From positions 3,267,001 to 3,331,000 of the forward strand of contig NC_134684.1 in the NCBI RefSeq assembly GCF_024713945.1: a stretch of 64,000 nucleotides of DNA, in the 5' to 3' direction. Source of the stretch: Dermatophagoides farinae (Eukaryota; Arthropoda; Arachnida; Sarcoptiformes; Pyroglyphidae). The translations under genes were made by a program, and so were the position numbers. The notes beneath the pieces were generated by a model that ran no database searches, had not been told where the DNA came from, and saw only the letters and a list, made by a program, of their open reading frames with translations. Shown here one piece after another: positions 37,845-49,119 of the stretch (its first letter is position 1; each line of letters opens with the position of its first letter).

Positions 37845-40800
37845 ATGGCCATGAAATTGTTCAATATCATCACATGGTCATTTTTCATCTGTTTTGGTTT
37901 GTATAAACATATTGGATTCTGATTCTTTTGGCAATAATTATTGTTTTATTAATAGTATTTCAATACAGATCATGTTTTGCTGATGAACAGAATTTTTGCG
38001 ATCTAAGTACATCGTATAAAAGTGATTCCTTAAATCTTAATAATCAGACCGGTTATCTATATTTAAATGTAATCAATTGGAATGCTAAGAACCGGACAAA
38101 ATGTCTTTGGATAATCGATATACCGATTTCTCGGAAAACAATTGACCTTTCTCGAGTTGTATTGTCATCAAAAGATAACATCACCATTACAGCTATGCTC
38201 GAAACGAACAAGACATCAACGATTTACACCATTTATGACAATCATAAGCATACAAAGATTTCATCTGGCCTATTATTTGTCGATCAATATGATAAATTGA
38301 ACATTACTCTTGATTTGGATCCACAACATTCGACATTCAACCGAGCATTTCAAATAATTTTATACATTAATTATTCAGATGTTTATTTAATGAGAGACAG
38401 TGGATCATTGTCATTTCCAATCAATCAAGGTTTAACATCCGTTATTGACTCGAAATTTATGCTCCTACCCAGTCCTCAATATTCTGAACGATTGATTATA
38501 TTAACATTTGCCAAAAATTCCACTACAAACTTCAAGATGGATGGCCAACAATATAATCAGACAAACCTTCCGGATATTTACATGGCCAAAATTGATGGTA
38601 TCAAATTTGAATTGAATAAATTCAATGTTACCCTTAATGAATCTATTGAAATCAATTATTGGCTTGTTACAGCAAGTTGTAGTAAAGAGATAGAATTGAA
38701 TGATAAAAATCCTTCATCTTCAATCATTTATCCGAATGAACAAGATCGCCAAGATCAATCATTAACATCAATGGTTTGTGCACAAATATTTACTAACAAT
38801 GTTGATAAATATTATGAAATAATGATCACGGACGAGACTACCATGTTACCGAATCCAGGTGATGTAATAACCGTATATAGCTTACCGAAAATGGAAGTCA
38901 TACAAACAATTCAATCATTGTTTATTCCTTTGTTGAAAACTATCAATACATTTTTGGAATATAAAAAAATTTTAATCATCTATGATTCACCATATTCAAA
39001 TCATCCCGTCACTAAGACGATTCCAGTTGAATTGGCACTAACCAATAACATGTCATTTATATTGAATACTCTATCCTCCAATCAAGAAATCAATGTTGAA
39101 AAAACTAATGAAGAAACAAAATTCATCTACAACATTTATTCGGCGCCTGGTAAAAATTTAATCGTGTACATTGATCCAAAGGAAAAACTTGATGATAATA
39201 AGATGAAGATTGCTATCTACAATACAGATATTCATGGTCCAACAATAAAACCATTGGTATTGTTAGATCAATTCAATGTATTACCTTCAGCAATTGCTGT
39301 GGATAAAACCGAAATGCGTATCGAAATTTGGGGAAAATTGTCAAAAATCAAATTCACCATTAAACATGTTGATGATAAAGATTGTCAAACGGTTTCCAGT
39401 TATAATTCTACTTTTCAAGTTTCAAGTAATCGTAATTGTTCTTGGTTTATTCCACGTGATGATTCCAACCAAGACCACACTGTATTGAGTGCAAATTCAT
39501 TGACGTTACCGAAAGGTTCATCGCTACATGTAACACGTTTGGCTGCAAAAAGTACAACACAAATTCTTCAAGGTCCGAAACATGAATCATATCTTGCCGA
39601 TTTTATAATGCCATCTTCTTATGATTACTTAATTGAATTTATTGTTGATGAAAACAATAAGGATAAAGATACTAATATTTTCATTGCGAAAAAAGCTTAC
39701 CTTTTACATTACAACAACACAATCATCGAAGATCAGCATAAATTTTCTGTCAAATCGATCAATTATCCTGGATTATATCCGATTGGATTTGAACAAGATT
39801 TGATGATTCCTAATAAAGATCAATATGTTTTGATTACGGTTAATGATATTCAATTATACGGTATAGTAAATAAAGACAATAATTATATATACTAATACTA
39901 ATATATTATCATTTTAGATCATCATTTCTTGTCACTAACTGCAAAAGATTTGAGCAGAAATTTTACCAACGATGTCGATATTAAAATGTTACCTGATTAT
40001 GTTGCATATTCAGATTTGGCCGTCGCATTCAATACGAATAATTCTCTACTTTTTGGTAATTCTGATCGAGGATTCGATATCGAGATGACTTTTTTCGGTT
40101 GTGGCGATATTATTGATTTGAGTAAGACAAATACTTTGAAATTCAATTCAAGCTCATCGAATTATCATTCAAATCCAATTTGTATCTGGCAAATCATGAA
40201 TTCAAAGTCCAATGGTCATCTAGCTGAAACTATATTGAATTTCAACATTTTAATGGCTAGTACTTTAGCAGAAAACGAAGCTAATCTCACGATTTATGAT
40301 TCAATTAGCCTTAGAAATTCTAGCATACATCGTGCATTGTGCAATGAAACCAATGGCGATTGTTTGACTGGTAATACTGTGAAAAGTCACTATCAAGGAT
40401 CGATTGGATCGGCTTTTATTGTTTATGACTTTTCAAAATCATTAACAACAAAGAAAAATTTTTCATTTGAAATAACCATCGAATCTTCTAGTAAGTATAA
40501 ATTGAATGAATTTGTCTAATAGTTTTAATATAATATAACTTTATTATTATTCTAAATTCTAGAATGTACAAACACTAAATATAATTTAAGCATCTGTTCT
40601 AATGGTGAACGATGTATAACGGAACTTATGGCCTGTAATGGCCAGAATGATTGTGGTGATTGGTCAGATGAACTTCATTGTAACACTACATTTATTCCGC
40701 CAAAGCCAAATGGTGGTGGAAGTGGTGGTATGTTTTTATTTGAATTCATGTGTTTGTGTGTGTGTGTGTGTTAAATCTTGTCGGCTTTGGCTTTTTTTTT

Positions 40801-41492
40801 AAAAAAAAAATTATTTTCTATAACTGAGTCCTCTGTACTTTGTTGCAATGTTTGTTGAAATGTTGGTTTTTATTTTCTGAAAATTCAAATATTTTTTATC
40901 TGCATTTTTTTTCATGACCCTTTCAAATCCCAATCGCACCCACTATATAAAAACCATATTCCATTAATATATTTCACTATTATTATGACCAAATCATTAT
41001 AGTTAGCTGGGCTTTTGCCATTCTGGTTCTAATGCCTATTAGTGCAATTATCGCTATATTCGGATACATTTATTGCCGACCATTCATAATGAGATTTGTT
41101 TCTCATGGATCATACATGAGATTAAGTGATTCAATATGAATTCAATCAAAGAAGAAGAATATTTATTTTTGCCCTGTGCATTTATTATTCTGTAAGCATG
41201 TGTTATTATAACACCCATTGTTTATTATTTTTTTTTTTCTAGCCAAGCCACATGTGAAACACATCCACATTATGATCAATGTCATTTTTTTTTTTTTTTT
41301 TTTTGAATCTAATTTATACGATTTTGTTTTTTTTTCTTAACTATAGTAAGCATTTGGGTCGTTTTATTCATCCTGATGCCTTTGGGTGCCATACTTGGTA
41401 TATTAGGTTATATCTATCTACCACGATTATTAATGAATGTACGTCATGGTCGATATTCAGAATTTCGTTCAGATATGTCTGAAGTATCATAA
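37845..41492 (+). CDS. CUB-like / LDLa single-pass membrane glycoprotein with two alternative last exons
   Basis: This is a cell-surface receptor-like protein that I cannot assign to a named family. Exons 37845-37900, 37969-39860, 39918-40490 and 40563-40727 are followed by either 41003-41139 or 41347-41492, giving 940 or 943 residues. A signal peptide (MAMKLFNIITWSFFICFGLS) is made by joining exons 1 and 2. The ectodomain is rich in N-glycosylation sites and has at least three CUB-like segments with C.W.I motifs (TKCLWIIDIP, RNCSWFIPRD, PICIWQIMNS). Exon 4 encodes one LDL-receptor class A repeat near residues 841-880 (six Cys, Ca-binding CNGQNDCGDWSDELHC). Each alternative exon encodes a transmembrane helix and short cytoplasmic tail with a tyrosine sorting-type motif, YMRL or YSEF. 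LDLa plus CUB suggests ligand binding and endocytosis, but the ligand is unknown. Confidence 0.82.
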
Positions 41493-42095
41493 TTAATCAT
41501 TCAAAAATTTTGTTAATGGTCAATATTAAAATTGTAAAACTAAAAAAGTCATACAATCAAACGTATTCCATCCAAAATATGTCTACACACACACAGATAC
41601 ACACTCTTGATGGTAATAAAATCTTTGCTTTCATATTTCTGAATTTATTTCATTATTGATTGATATATTAAGAAATGAATTTTCTTCTGTTATTTATTTA
41701 TTAACATTTGATAAAAAAAAAATTTAATAATTTTTCCACAAAATATTATTCATCATTCATCAGGCACGTTTGAATCAATATAAAAATGATGATAATTTGA
41801 TTCGATTAGTAGTACGCACACACTGAAATAAATAATTGAAATAACTTAACATTGATCACGAATAATGATAACTGAAGGAATGAATGGCTATTGAATATTT
41901 ACTAAATATTATCATTGATAATTAGATTGTCATCGATTTGTTTTTAAAAAAAAACAAAATCAAGATTCTATTCATAATTTGTTTAGCCGTTGATAATTTT
42001 TTTTTTTGTTAATTGAATTGGATTTCAATACAAAGATATTGTTTACCGGCTAATGAAACCATATTATAGAAAACATTTCAATTCAATTCGATAGA
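41493..42095. other. 3' UTR of the receptor gene and promoter side of the Gly-Leu-Pro repeat gene
   Basis: This AT-rich sequence has poly-A and poly-T runs and a short (CA)n near 41587-41596. No coding region is seen. Confidence 0.5.
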
Positions 42096-42103
42096 TATAA
42101 AAA
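42096..42103 (+). promoter_or_regulatory. TATA box of the Gly-Leu-Pro repeat gene
   Basis: The sequence tataaaaa lies 84 bp before the ATG at 42180, leaving room for a 5' leader of about 50 bases. A clear TATA box fits a strongly or tissue-specifically expressed secreted product. The call rests on the motif and position alone. Confidence 0.5.
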
Positions 42104-42179
42104 GAGATTTTTTTTATTGCAATAATCATCGTTTTATTTCATTTCATTTCAAAATCATAACTTCAAAAACTAATCAACA

Positions 42180-42687
42180 ATGAAATTTATTTTTTTCGTT
42201 TCGTTTTTAGGTAAGTTATGATTTTTTTTTGCCGCAACTTTATATATAATTTTTTTCCAAAATATTTTTTCTGAAAATTTTCCATATAGTATTTGGAATC
42301 GCCAATATTATAGCAGCTGAAGATGTTGCCCAACCCAATCAAAGACTCTTAGATCCATTGCTCCCAGGAGTCGGATTGCCAGGACTAGGAGCTGGATTAC
42401 CGGGCCTTGGATTACCAGGACTTGGTGTCGGATTGCCGGGACTAGGAGCTGGATTACCGGGCCTTGGCTTGCCTGGTCTTGGTGTCGGATTGCCGGGCCT
42501 TGGCTTGCCTGGTCTTGGTGTCGGATTGCCGGGACTTGCAGCTGGATTACCGGGCCTTGGCTTGCCTGGTCTTGGTGTCGGATTGCCGGGACTTGCAGCT
42601 GGATTGCCGGGCCTTGGCTTGCCTGGTCTTGGTTTGCCTGGAGTTGTGGATCCAATCTTAAGAGAAGAAAAAACAGAATCCGCTTAG
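42180..42687 (+). CDS. Secreted Gly-Leu-Pro tandem-repeat protein
   Basis: Exons 42180-42210 and 42290-42687 join in phase to give 142 residues. A signal peptide (MKFIFFVSFL, then VFGIANIIAA) is followed by EDVAQPNQRLLDP. About 85 residues then consist only of G, L, P, V and A, in units such as GLPGLGVGLPGL and GLPGLGAGLPGL, ending VVDPILREEKTESA. The repeats are also near-identical in DNA, so they expand by slippage or unequal exchange. Composition resembles elastin-like, silk-like or other structural secretions and antimicrobial glycine-rich proteins, but no family is recognised and the function is unknown. An AATAAA signal lies at 42763-42768. The coding assignment is secure because of the signal peptide, splice phase, TATA box and frame-preserving repeats. 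Confidence 0.83.
42356..42640 (+). repeat. Tandem coding repeat (GLPGLGVGLPGL units)
   Basis: The DNA repeats in units of about 30-60 bp built from ggattgccgggacttg and ggcttgcctggtcttg. All unit lengths are multiples of three, so copy-number changes keep the frame. The tract is markedly GC-richer than the flanks. Confidence 0.88.
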
Positions 42688-42904
42688 TTATAATGAAAAA
42701 TAATATTCAATTATTGATGGCGATTGATATTTTTTTTGTTTGTTTGTTGACGACGAATAATAAATAAAAAATTTCAAATTCATTTACTCTTGTGATATTT
42801 TAAAATTTCTGCACTGGATTATATGAATGGACATCGGGAATTTGATTTTGATGAAATCAAATCACATGTGTATTTTTTCATTTATATTTCTGATTCAAAA
42901 TAAT

Positions 42905-43899
42905 ATGGCCAATGATATTAAATCAAAATCTTGCGCCTGCAAAGGTATTCGAACTTGTTCAAAATGCGAACAATACCAACCACCTAAATCAAGTGATCGA
43001 AATTCGCATATTGAAAAAACCTATGTCCATTGTTGGCGATGTGGCAATCGGGCTTATGATTCTGAATTTTTCGACAAACATTTTGAGGATCATGAAAAAA
43101 CCAACAAATTCGATAATAATGTCCCTATGGTTGAAATCGATGGCATATTCTTGCAGACCGATGTGATTACTGATGATGAAGAAGTTCAACTTATCCGACA
43201 GGTTGATTCATTCGAATGGGTAGATTCGCAATCAGGTCGTCGTAAACAAGATTTTGGACCAAAAATAAATTTCAAAAAACAAAAAATTAACTTCACACCA
43301 TTCGAAGGGATGCCAAAACTTGATGTTGAACTATTGAATACAATTCGCAGTGAACGTCTTACATCACATGACGATTGGCATAGATTTTCATCGCTTCCAT
43401 TTGATCAATATTCAGATTATACGATATTGAATCGTTTTCACTCGATCGAAATTTGTCATCTTGAATATTGGTATGAAAAACATGATATTTTCAAATTTTT
43501 ATATACTCAAATTATCATTAATTTCAAAACAGTCCAGAACGTGGATCATCAATCGATCCTCATTTCGATGATAACTGGATTTGGGGTGAACGCTTGGTCA
43601 CATTAAATCTGGCTTCAACCACTGCCATTACATTGACATTTCCAGAACTATCCTCATCACCTGAATATTGTATTCGCATTGTATGTCCAAGAAAATCTCT
43701 TCTAGTACTGTATGGTGATGCACGATATAAATTTCATCATTCGATTCAAAGAACTGATATAAATCATCGACGATTGGCCATAACATTTCGTGAATTAGCC
43801 TATTCATTTTTTCAACAATCATATCTAAACAAAGATATGCGACATTTACAAATCCGTGATGAATTTCTTAATCGTTCGAAAAAATTTATTATCAAATAA
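42905..43899 (+). CDS. ALKBH4: ALKBH4, AlkB-family 2-oxoglutarate/Fe(II) dioxygenase
   Basis: ALKBH4 is an Fe(II)/2-oxoglutarate dioxygenase reported to act on actin methyl-lysine and possibly on methylated DNA. Two exons (42905-43470, 43533-43899) give 310 residues, close to the 302 of human. The N-terminus has the ALKBH4-specific Cys motif (CACKGIRTCSKCE), then an extra CWRCG segment. The core shows DSQSGRRKQDFGPKINF, the iron-binding HxD (His199, Asp201 in IDPHFDDNWIWGERL), a distal His near 258 (YKFHHSI) and the Arg pair near 268-269 for 2-oxoglutarate. All catalytic residues are present. The ATG at 42905 was preferred over an upstream in-frame ATG at 42827, which would add a hydrophobic leader not expected in this family. 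The gene converges on BRF1 with only 94 bp between the stops. Confidence 0.94.
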
Positions 43900-43993
43900 A
43901 CAAAATAATGCATTCAGATAAAAAAAAAATCTAAAATTACAATATAAACAAATGAAATGGTTTGAGTTCATTGACATTGAATATTTTTCCTGG

Positions 43994-46325
43994 TTAAAAA
44001 CCACAGTCTTCAAAATCATCTGCATATCCGCTTTCGCCTTGTAAGCTATATTTTTGTTTAATTTTCTGAAATTCATCATCATCATCGTCGTCATCAACAT
44101 TGTCATCATCAACATTGTCATCGTCACCGAAATAATCAACATCATCGTCATCATCAATTGAATTGATATTGGTTGATGGTTTTTGTATTGGCATTTTTAT
44201 TTTCTTATTACTAACATCGTTATGATCTTCATCATCAATGTCAGTTGGTTGAATATCAATAACTTTATCTTTCTGATTGATCGATGAATTTGTTTCTTGG
44301 TGATCATTTTTATCATCTGATATTGAAGCAACATTTTCTTTTGGTGAGTATGATGATGTTTCAATCGCTGGAACTTTGGCATATGAATGATATAACGATA
44401 CCAGAAGTGCAGTGTCTTCCTTATCAGATTGAGAATCAACCACTTCGTTAGTGTTCGAATGATTCGGCATAACTGTTATGTCACTAGTGCACGGTTTTGA
44501 ATGAGAACTTTGATCCGATTCTTCATTGAATAATTCTTTGAGATTAAGATTTGAATTTAATTGGATAGATTTGGCTTTAGCAGCAGCTTTAACAGCTTCA
44601 CTAGCACTGGTTGCTGTTGACGTTTCAACTTTGTCCATTTTCCGTCGTTTTTTCTTCTGTAAAATAGAAAAAAAAATATTTCATAAACGATATCAAAAGT
44701 TGACAAGAAAAACTTACTGTTTTGCCATTTTGTTCTTTTTCATTATCCTCTTGTGTTTCTTGCTGTTTTCTTTTTAATAATTCTTGGGCTTCTTTTTCCA
44801 AAAATTCTCGATTCAACATTGTCCATTCCATTTGTCGCTGACCAATTTCTGTTTGATCATCAATAATATAGGCATTTATTTCATCATCATCAATATCTTC
44901 ATCAAGACCTTTTTCTAATAGATCTTGATAATTATTCGTTTCCTCTCTAATTGTTTCACGTCTCAATAGGCCAAGACTTTCGGCTGAAGGCCTAAGATTG
45001 GCCCAATATTCAATCTCTTCATTTGATGGATTACCATGATCTTCAAAATGCATTTCTTGAGTCATTTTCGTTATATTACCATCGATTGATAAGATATTAT
45101 GATCAATAATTGTTTCCTTAATAATTGAAGTTTCATCATCTTTGAGTTTATCTCCATCATCTTGAAATGTGAATATATCTTTCAGGAACTTGGCATACAT
45201 TCCACGTAATTTTACTCTGGATTCTTTTAAATGTTCTTCGATAATATCCTGATATTTTTCCGCTTTTTTCAGATTAGCTTCGATATCATCCTTTAGGGTT
45301 GCGGATAATTTGAATGCAGGAGGATCTTCCTCTTCAGTAAGAGAATGATCGTTTAGACATGAATTCTTTATATGTTAATAAACTTGATGGCGTATCAACA
45401 AATTCGTTAATACGTTTACGTATGGTTGACTCACAAACTTTAGCTATGGATATGATGTCTTTGAAAGAACATCGAACATTATTGATACGGGCGGCGACGA
45501 GTACAGCGGCTGCACATACACCAGAAGGTCTACGACCAAAATGAATCCAATCACGTTTCATTCGTTGTACGATTCTATTGGACGTTTCACGAATGGATGA
45601 CGCTGAGCGCTTTACCTGCAATAAAGTTCGATCGCCTAATAATAAGTTCATTAGAGATTTTTCGATAATATAAACAATAATAATAATATGCAACTAACCA
45701 AGATTGAGCATATCAACGAATCGGACAATATATTCACTTGGATCAACTGATTTTATATTAAACCGCAATAAACGAATAATTTGAAAATAATAGCGACCAA
45801 TATCGTAGACATTTGCTTCGGCAACATCGCTAATATCCAATAGGATCACATTAGCACCTTCAGTACGAACAGCAATATATAGACATGCAGCCAATACAAT
45901 ATTCAAGCGTCGGCCATTCATATATTTTTTAATTAATAATTGATGATAAAATCCACTGGATATCTGTGCAAATGATCCACTAATATATAATTTGTCACAA
46001 TATCGTCGTAGAATGGTTTTAGCATTATCCACCGATGCTAAACATTGTCCATGACTTGAAAATTTACTGTTTACAAGAAAGGTAAAGAATATAATTAATC
46101 ATTCTGTATTCCACCTGAAACATACCTGTTGACGAATCCTTTTTCTACACTATAAGTGGATCCAACGGCTGAATATCTTCCACGATCATCTTCACGATAT
46201 TGTATTTCATCGGTAAAAGCACCCAATTCAAAACATTCACCACAACCAGTACAAAACATACCGGACATTTTCTTGTCGTGAACAATTTCACCTTTATTAC
46301 AAAGATGACAAATTGTAGCAGACAT
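43994..46325 (-). CDS. BRF1: Transcription factor IIIB subunit BRF1, with an apparent frameshift
   Basis: BRF1 recruits TBP and RNA polymerase III to tRNA and 5S genes. Exons 46325-46126, 46066-45699, 45635-44718 and 44656-43994 encode about 715 residues if one base is skipped. The TFIIB-type zinc ribbon ([20 protein letters not shown]) is followed by two cyclin folds ([47 protein letters not shown]) and the C-terminal TBP-binding block ([40 protein letters not shown]). The frame breaks after TYKEFM at about 45357: the next conserved piece, [10 protein letters not shown], is in the +1 frame. Skipping one base restores it; no GT-AG intron I tested keeps both conserved motifs. The break could be a sequencing or assembly indel, real frameshifting or a mutation. 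Both halves look conserved, so an error is the simplest view. Confidence 0.88.
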
Positions 46326-46430
46326 CTTCGATGATTGTTTAATAAAAAATGAAATATGACAATGACAATAATCAATGAAACAATTTAAAGATTCAAAGAT
46401 CCACCATGCTGCAATGATCAATGGCTAAAC

Positions 46431-46652
46431 TTGGCTCATAAACATAGGGTCATTCAGAAAAAATGTTATGAATTTAATTTTGATTTATCGCCACCAGATT
46501 ACACTATCTGCAGTATAAATGACCTCAATCTGATAATTGATGCAGTGGCAACTGATTTAGATTGTCATTTCAGATTATGTCCATTTTTCTATACTCAAAT
46601 TCTAGATATTCAAAATAAGACAGCTTTCCATAATGAAATTCTGATTGAGTAA
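46431..46652 (+). other. Unassigned open frame between BRF1 and SLC17
   Basis: This 73-codon stretch with ordinary, non-repetitive composition (for example YEFNFDLSPPDYTICSIND and DLDCHFRLCPFFY) lies in the 441-bp divergent gap. It has no in-frame ATG, so it would need an upstream exon or be part of a 5' UTR. I do not recognise a family. It may be an exon of a small gene, a relic, or chance. Confidence 0.22.
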
Positions 46653-46766
46653 TTCAATTTTATCCCAGAATATTATTTGATGAAAACGAAATCTAAAAAA
46701 TCTCTGTAACCTTTTCAGCCGCGATCTGAGATTGAAATCCAGTTAATAATTGCCACAATAATCGAT

Positions 46767-48583
46767 ATGAATCCGTCAATGCAGAATGTTATTGCCGATA
46801 GTGAACCTAATCCGAATCGAAAAATGACAAGTAGGTTGGGTTATTTTTCGAAAAATTAATTAATCATACTTGGTGATCATTACTATTCACAACATGTTAA
46901 CAGAATGTCAGTGTTTGCCAAAAAGATTCATATTGGTTATAATGGGATTTTTCGGTTATAATTTACTCTATATGCTTCGTGTGAATCTATCCGTTGCAAT
47001 CGTATCTATGGTAGATCATAATCATAACCAGTCAAATCAAACCTGGATGATAATGAATAATAATGGATCTAATAACATGACCATTACAAACGGGATTATT
47101 GAAAAGGATAAATTTGATTGGAATGAAAACATTCAGGCATTGATTCTCAGTAGTTTTTTTGCCGGTTATGTTATAACACAATTTCCCGGGGGAAGATTAG
47201 CTGATTTATTTGGTTCAAAATGGCTTTTCGGTCTAGGCATTATGGCCACATCAATATTGACTATAATTAGTCCGTTTGCAGCTCGAATACATTATTCTGT
47301 ATTTATTGGTTGTCGTGTATTGGAAGGATTATTCGAAGTACGTTGGCTATATAATAATACTTGTAATTTTGAAGAAATTTGAATTCGTTATGTTTTTTTT
47401 CCCGAATTTAGGGACTAGCATATCCTAGTATGCATTCAATGTTTGCAAAATGGATTCCATTGTATGAACGTAGTCGAATGTCAACATTTATGTATTCTGG
47501 ATCACAAATAGGAACCGTATTAACAATGCCTATTGCGGCACTCTTATGTGATTCAGAATTTTTCGGTGGTTGGCCATCAGTATTCTATGTATTTGGATCT
47601 ATTGGATTAATTTGGTGCGCAATCTGGTTCATAGTGGTTCATGAGACTCCGGAAATTCATCCGACCATTCAACGTAAAGAATTAGAAATGATCATTGCCA
47701 ACCGGAATAATGACCTGACAAAAAAAGTAAGTTTCTGATTTTTTTTCTCATTTTACTGGTAATCACTATGATGGTCATCATTAATTATGATTATGAATAT
47801 GTAACAGAAACCGAAAATGCCATGGCGATCAATTATTACATCGGTCCCATTATGGGCATTGGTTATAGCACATTTCGGACAAAATTGGGGATTCTATACA
47901 TTTTTAACACAATTGCCGCGTTATTTTCAAAATGTTTTACATTTTGATATTAAAAAAGTAAGTTTACATTCATTGCATTCAGATATATTTTCATTGAATT
48001 TGTTTAGAACGGACTATATTCATCATTGCCATATTTATGTCAAGCAATTGTTGGTTGTATGGCTGGATATATTTGTGATAAACTTTATGCTAGCCAATTT
48101 TTCCGGTTGGGAACATTAAGAAAAACGGCCAATACAATAGCATTCCTTGGGCCAACCATTTGTTTATTGTTATTGATACAAATTGGTAATAATGATCCCA
48201 AATGGTCTATCATATTATTCACAATAGCATTGGGATGCAATGGAATGTTTCTGGCTGGTTATCATGTTACACATTTAGATATGTCACCAACATATGCTAG
48301 CACATTGATGGGAATCACGAATTGTTTGGCAAACCTGGCCGGAATATTTGCCCCATACGTTGTTGGAATCATATTAACCAATGTTCAAATCGAAAAGCAA
48401 AAACAACAACAACAACAACAACAATCATCATTATCATCGAACGATGGATGGAATCAAGTATTCTATGTATCATGTATTATTTATATATTATCGGCTCTCA
48501 TATTCGTGCTATTTGGCTCTAATGAAAGACAAACCTGGGACAATTGCATACCTGATGACGATGATGATGATGATGATATTTGA
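46767..48583 (+). CDS. SLC17-family anion transporter (sialin / vesicular glutamate / Na-Pi type)
   Basis: This is a major facilitator of the SLC17 family, which carries organic anions such as sialic acid, glutamate or phosphate across lysosomal, vesicular or plasma membranes. Five exons (46767-46830, 46904-47337, 47412-47726, 47808-47957, 48008-48583) keep phase and give 512 residues, typical for the family. Seen in order: TM1 with LRVNLSVAIV; a glycosylated luminal loop (NQSNQT, NMT); AGYVITQFPGGRLADLFG, the SLC17 TM2-TM3 signature; GLAYPSMHSMFAKW with ERSRMSTFMYSGSQIG; and WRSIITSVPLWALVIAHFGQ. A Gln-rich insert lies in the loop before TM12 and the C-terminus is a run of Asp. The exact substrate cannot be read from sequence; arthropods have many such paralogues. 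Confidence 0.93.
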
Positions 48584-49119
48584 GTATGTTGTCCGTAAAG
48601 ATGATGCACACATTCTGTAATTCATTTATATATGTTACTCATAAAAAAAAATACTACCAAAGCTTATCATTATCAACATAGAAAGCATAATATTAATGAT
48701 GATCATGATGATGATGATGATGATGGAAAATGAACAAAAAAAAGAAAAGAAAAACATTGACATCCGTTAAAAGAATTCATAGAGAATAAAAATCAGTTTT
48801 ATATTCATTCATTTAATTCATATTTTGATTATACATATAATTGTCAATAATAATTTTGATTTGATTGATTGATTTTAGATACAATGTTATGGCCTACATA
48901 TAAACATTGCATCTTGATGAAAAGAATTGTACAAAAACCGACAGCCATCTTTTGATTAGTTTCAGAATTTAAAAATTTTAAAAAATATCCTTTTTTTTAT
49001 CTGAATAAAAACACACTACATAATGATGATGATGATGATGATGATGATAATGTTCCAGAATAGAAATGATAAAATTATTACAGATGATGCTTAGGAATTG
49101 GATGGGAAGATTATTTTTT
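48584..49119. other. Spacer with (GAT)n repeats between convergent genes
   Basis: This is the 3' flank shared by SLC17 (+) and the MTCL-like gene (-). It contains (GAT)n tracts at about 48701-48724 and 49023-49048 and poly-A runs. No gene is seen. Confidence 0.6.

Noticed and set aside
42308-42655. A 115-codon minus-strand frame opposite the Gly-Leu-Pro repeat gene
   Set aside because: It is a mirror effect of the tandem repeat. The plus strand has the signal peptide, splice phase and TATA box.
45330-45383. A very short intron that would repair the BRF1 frame
   Set aside because: The 29-nt option does not restore the frame; the 52-nt option restores it but has a poor donor and deletes the conserved TYKEFM segment.
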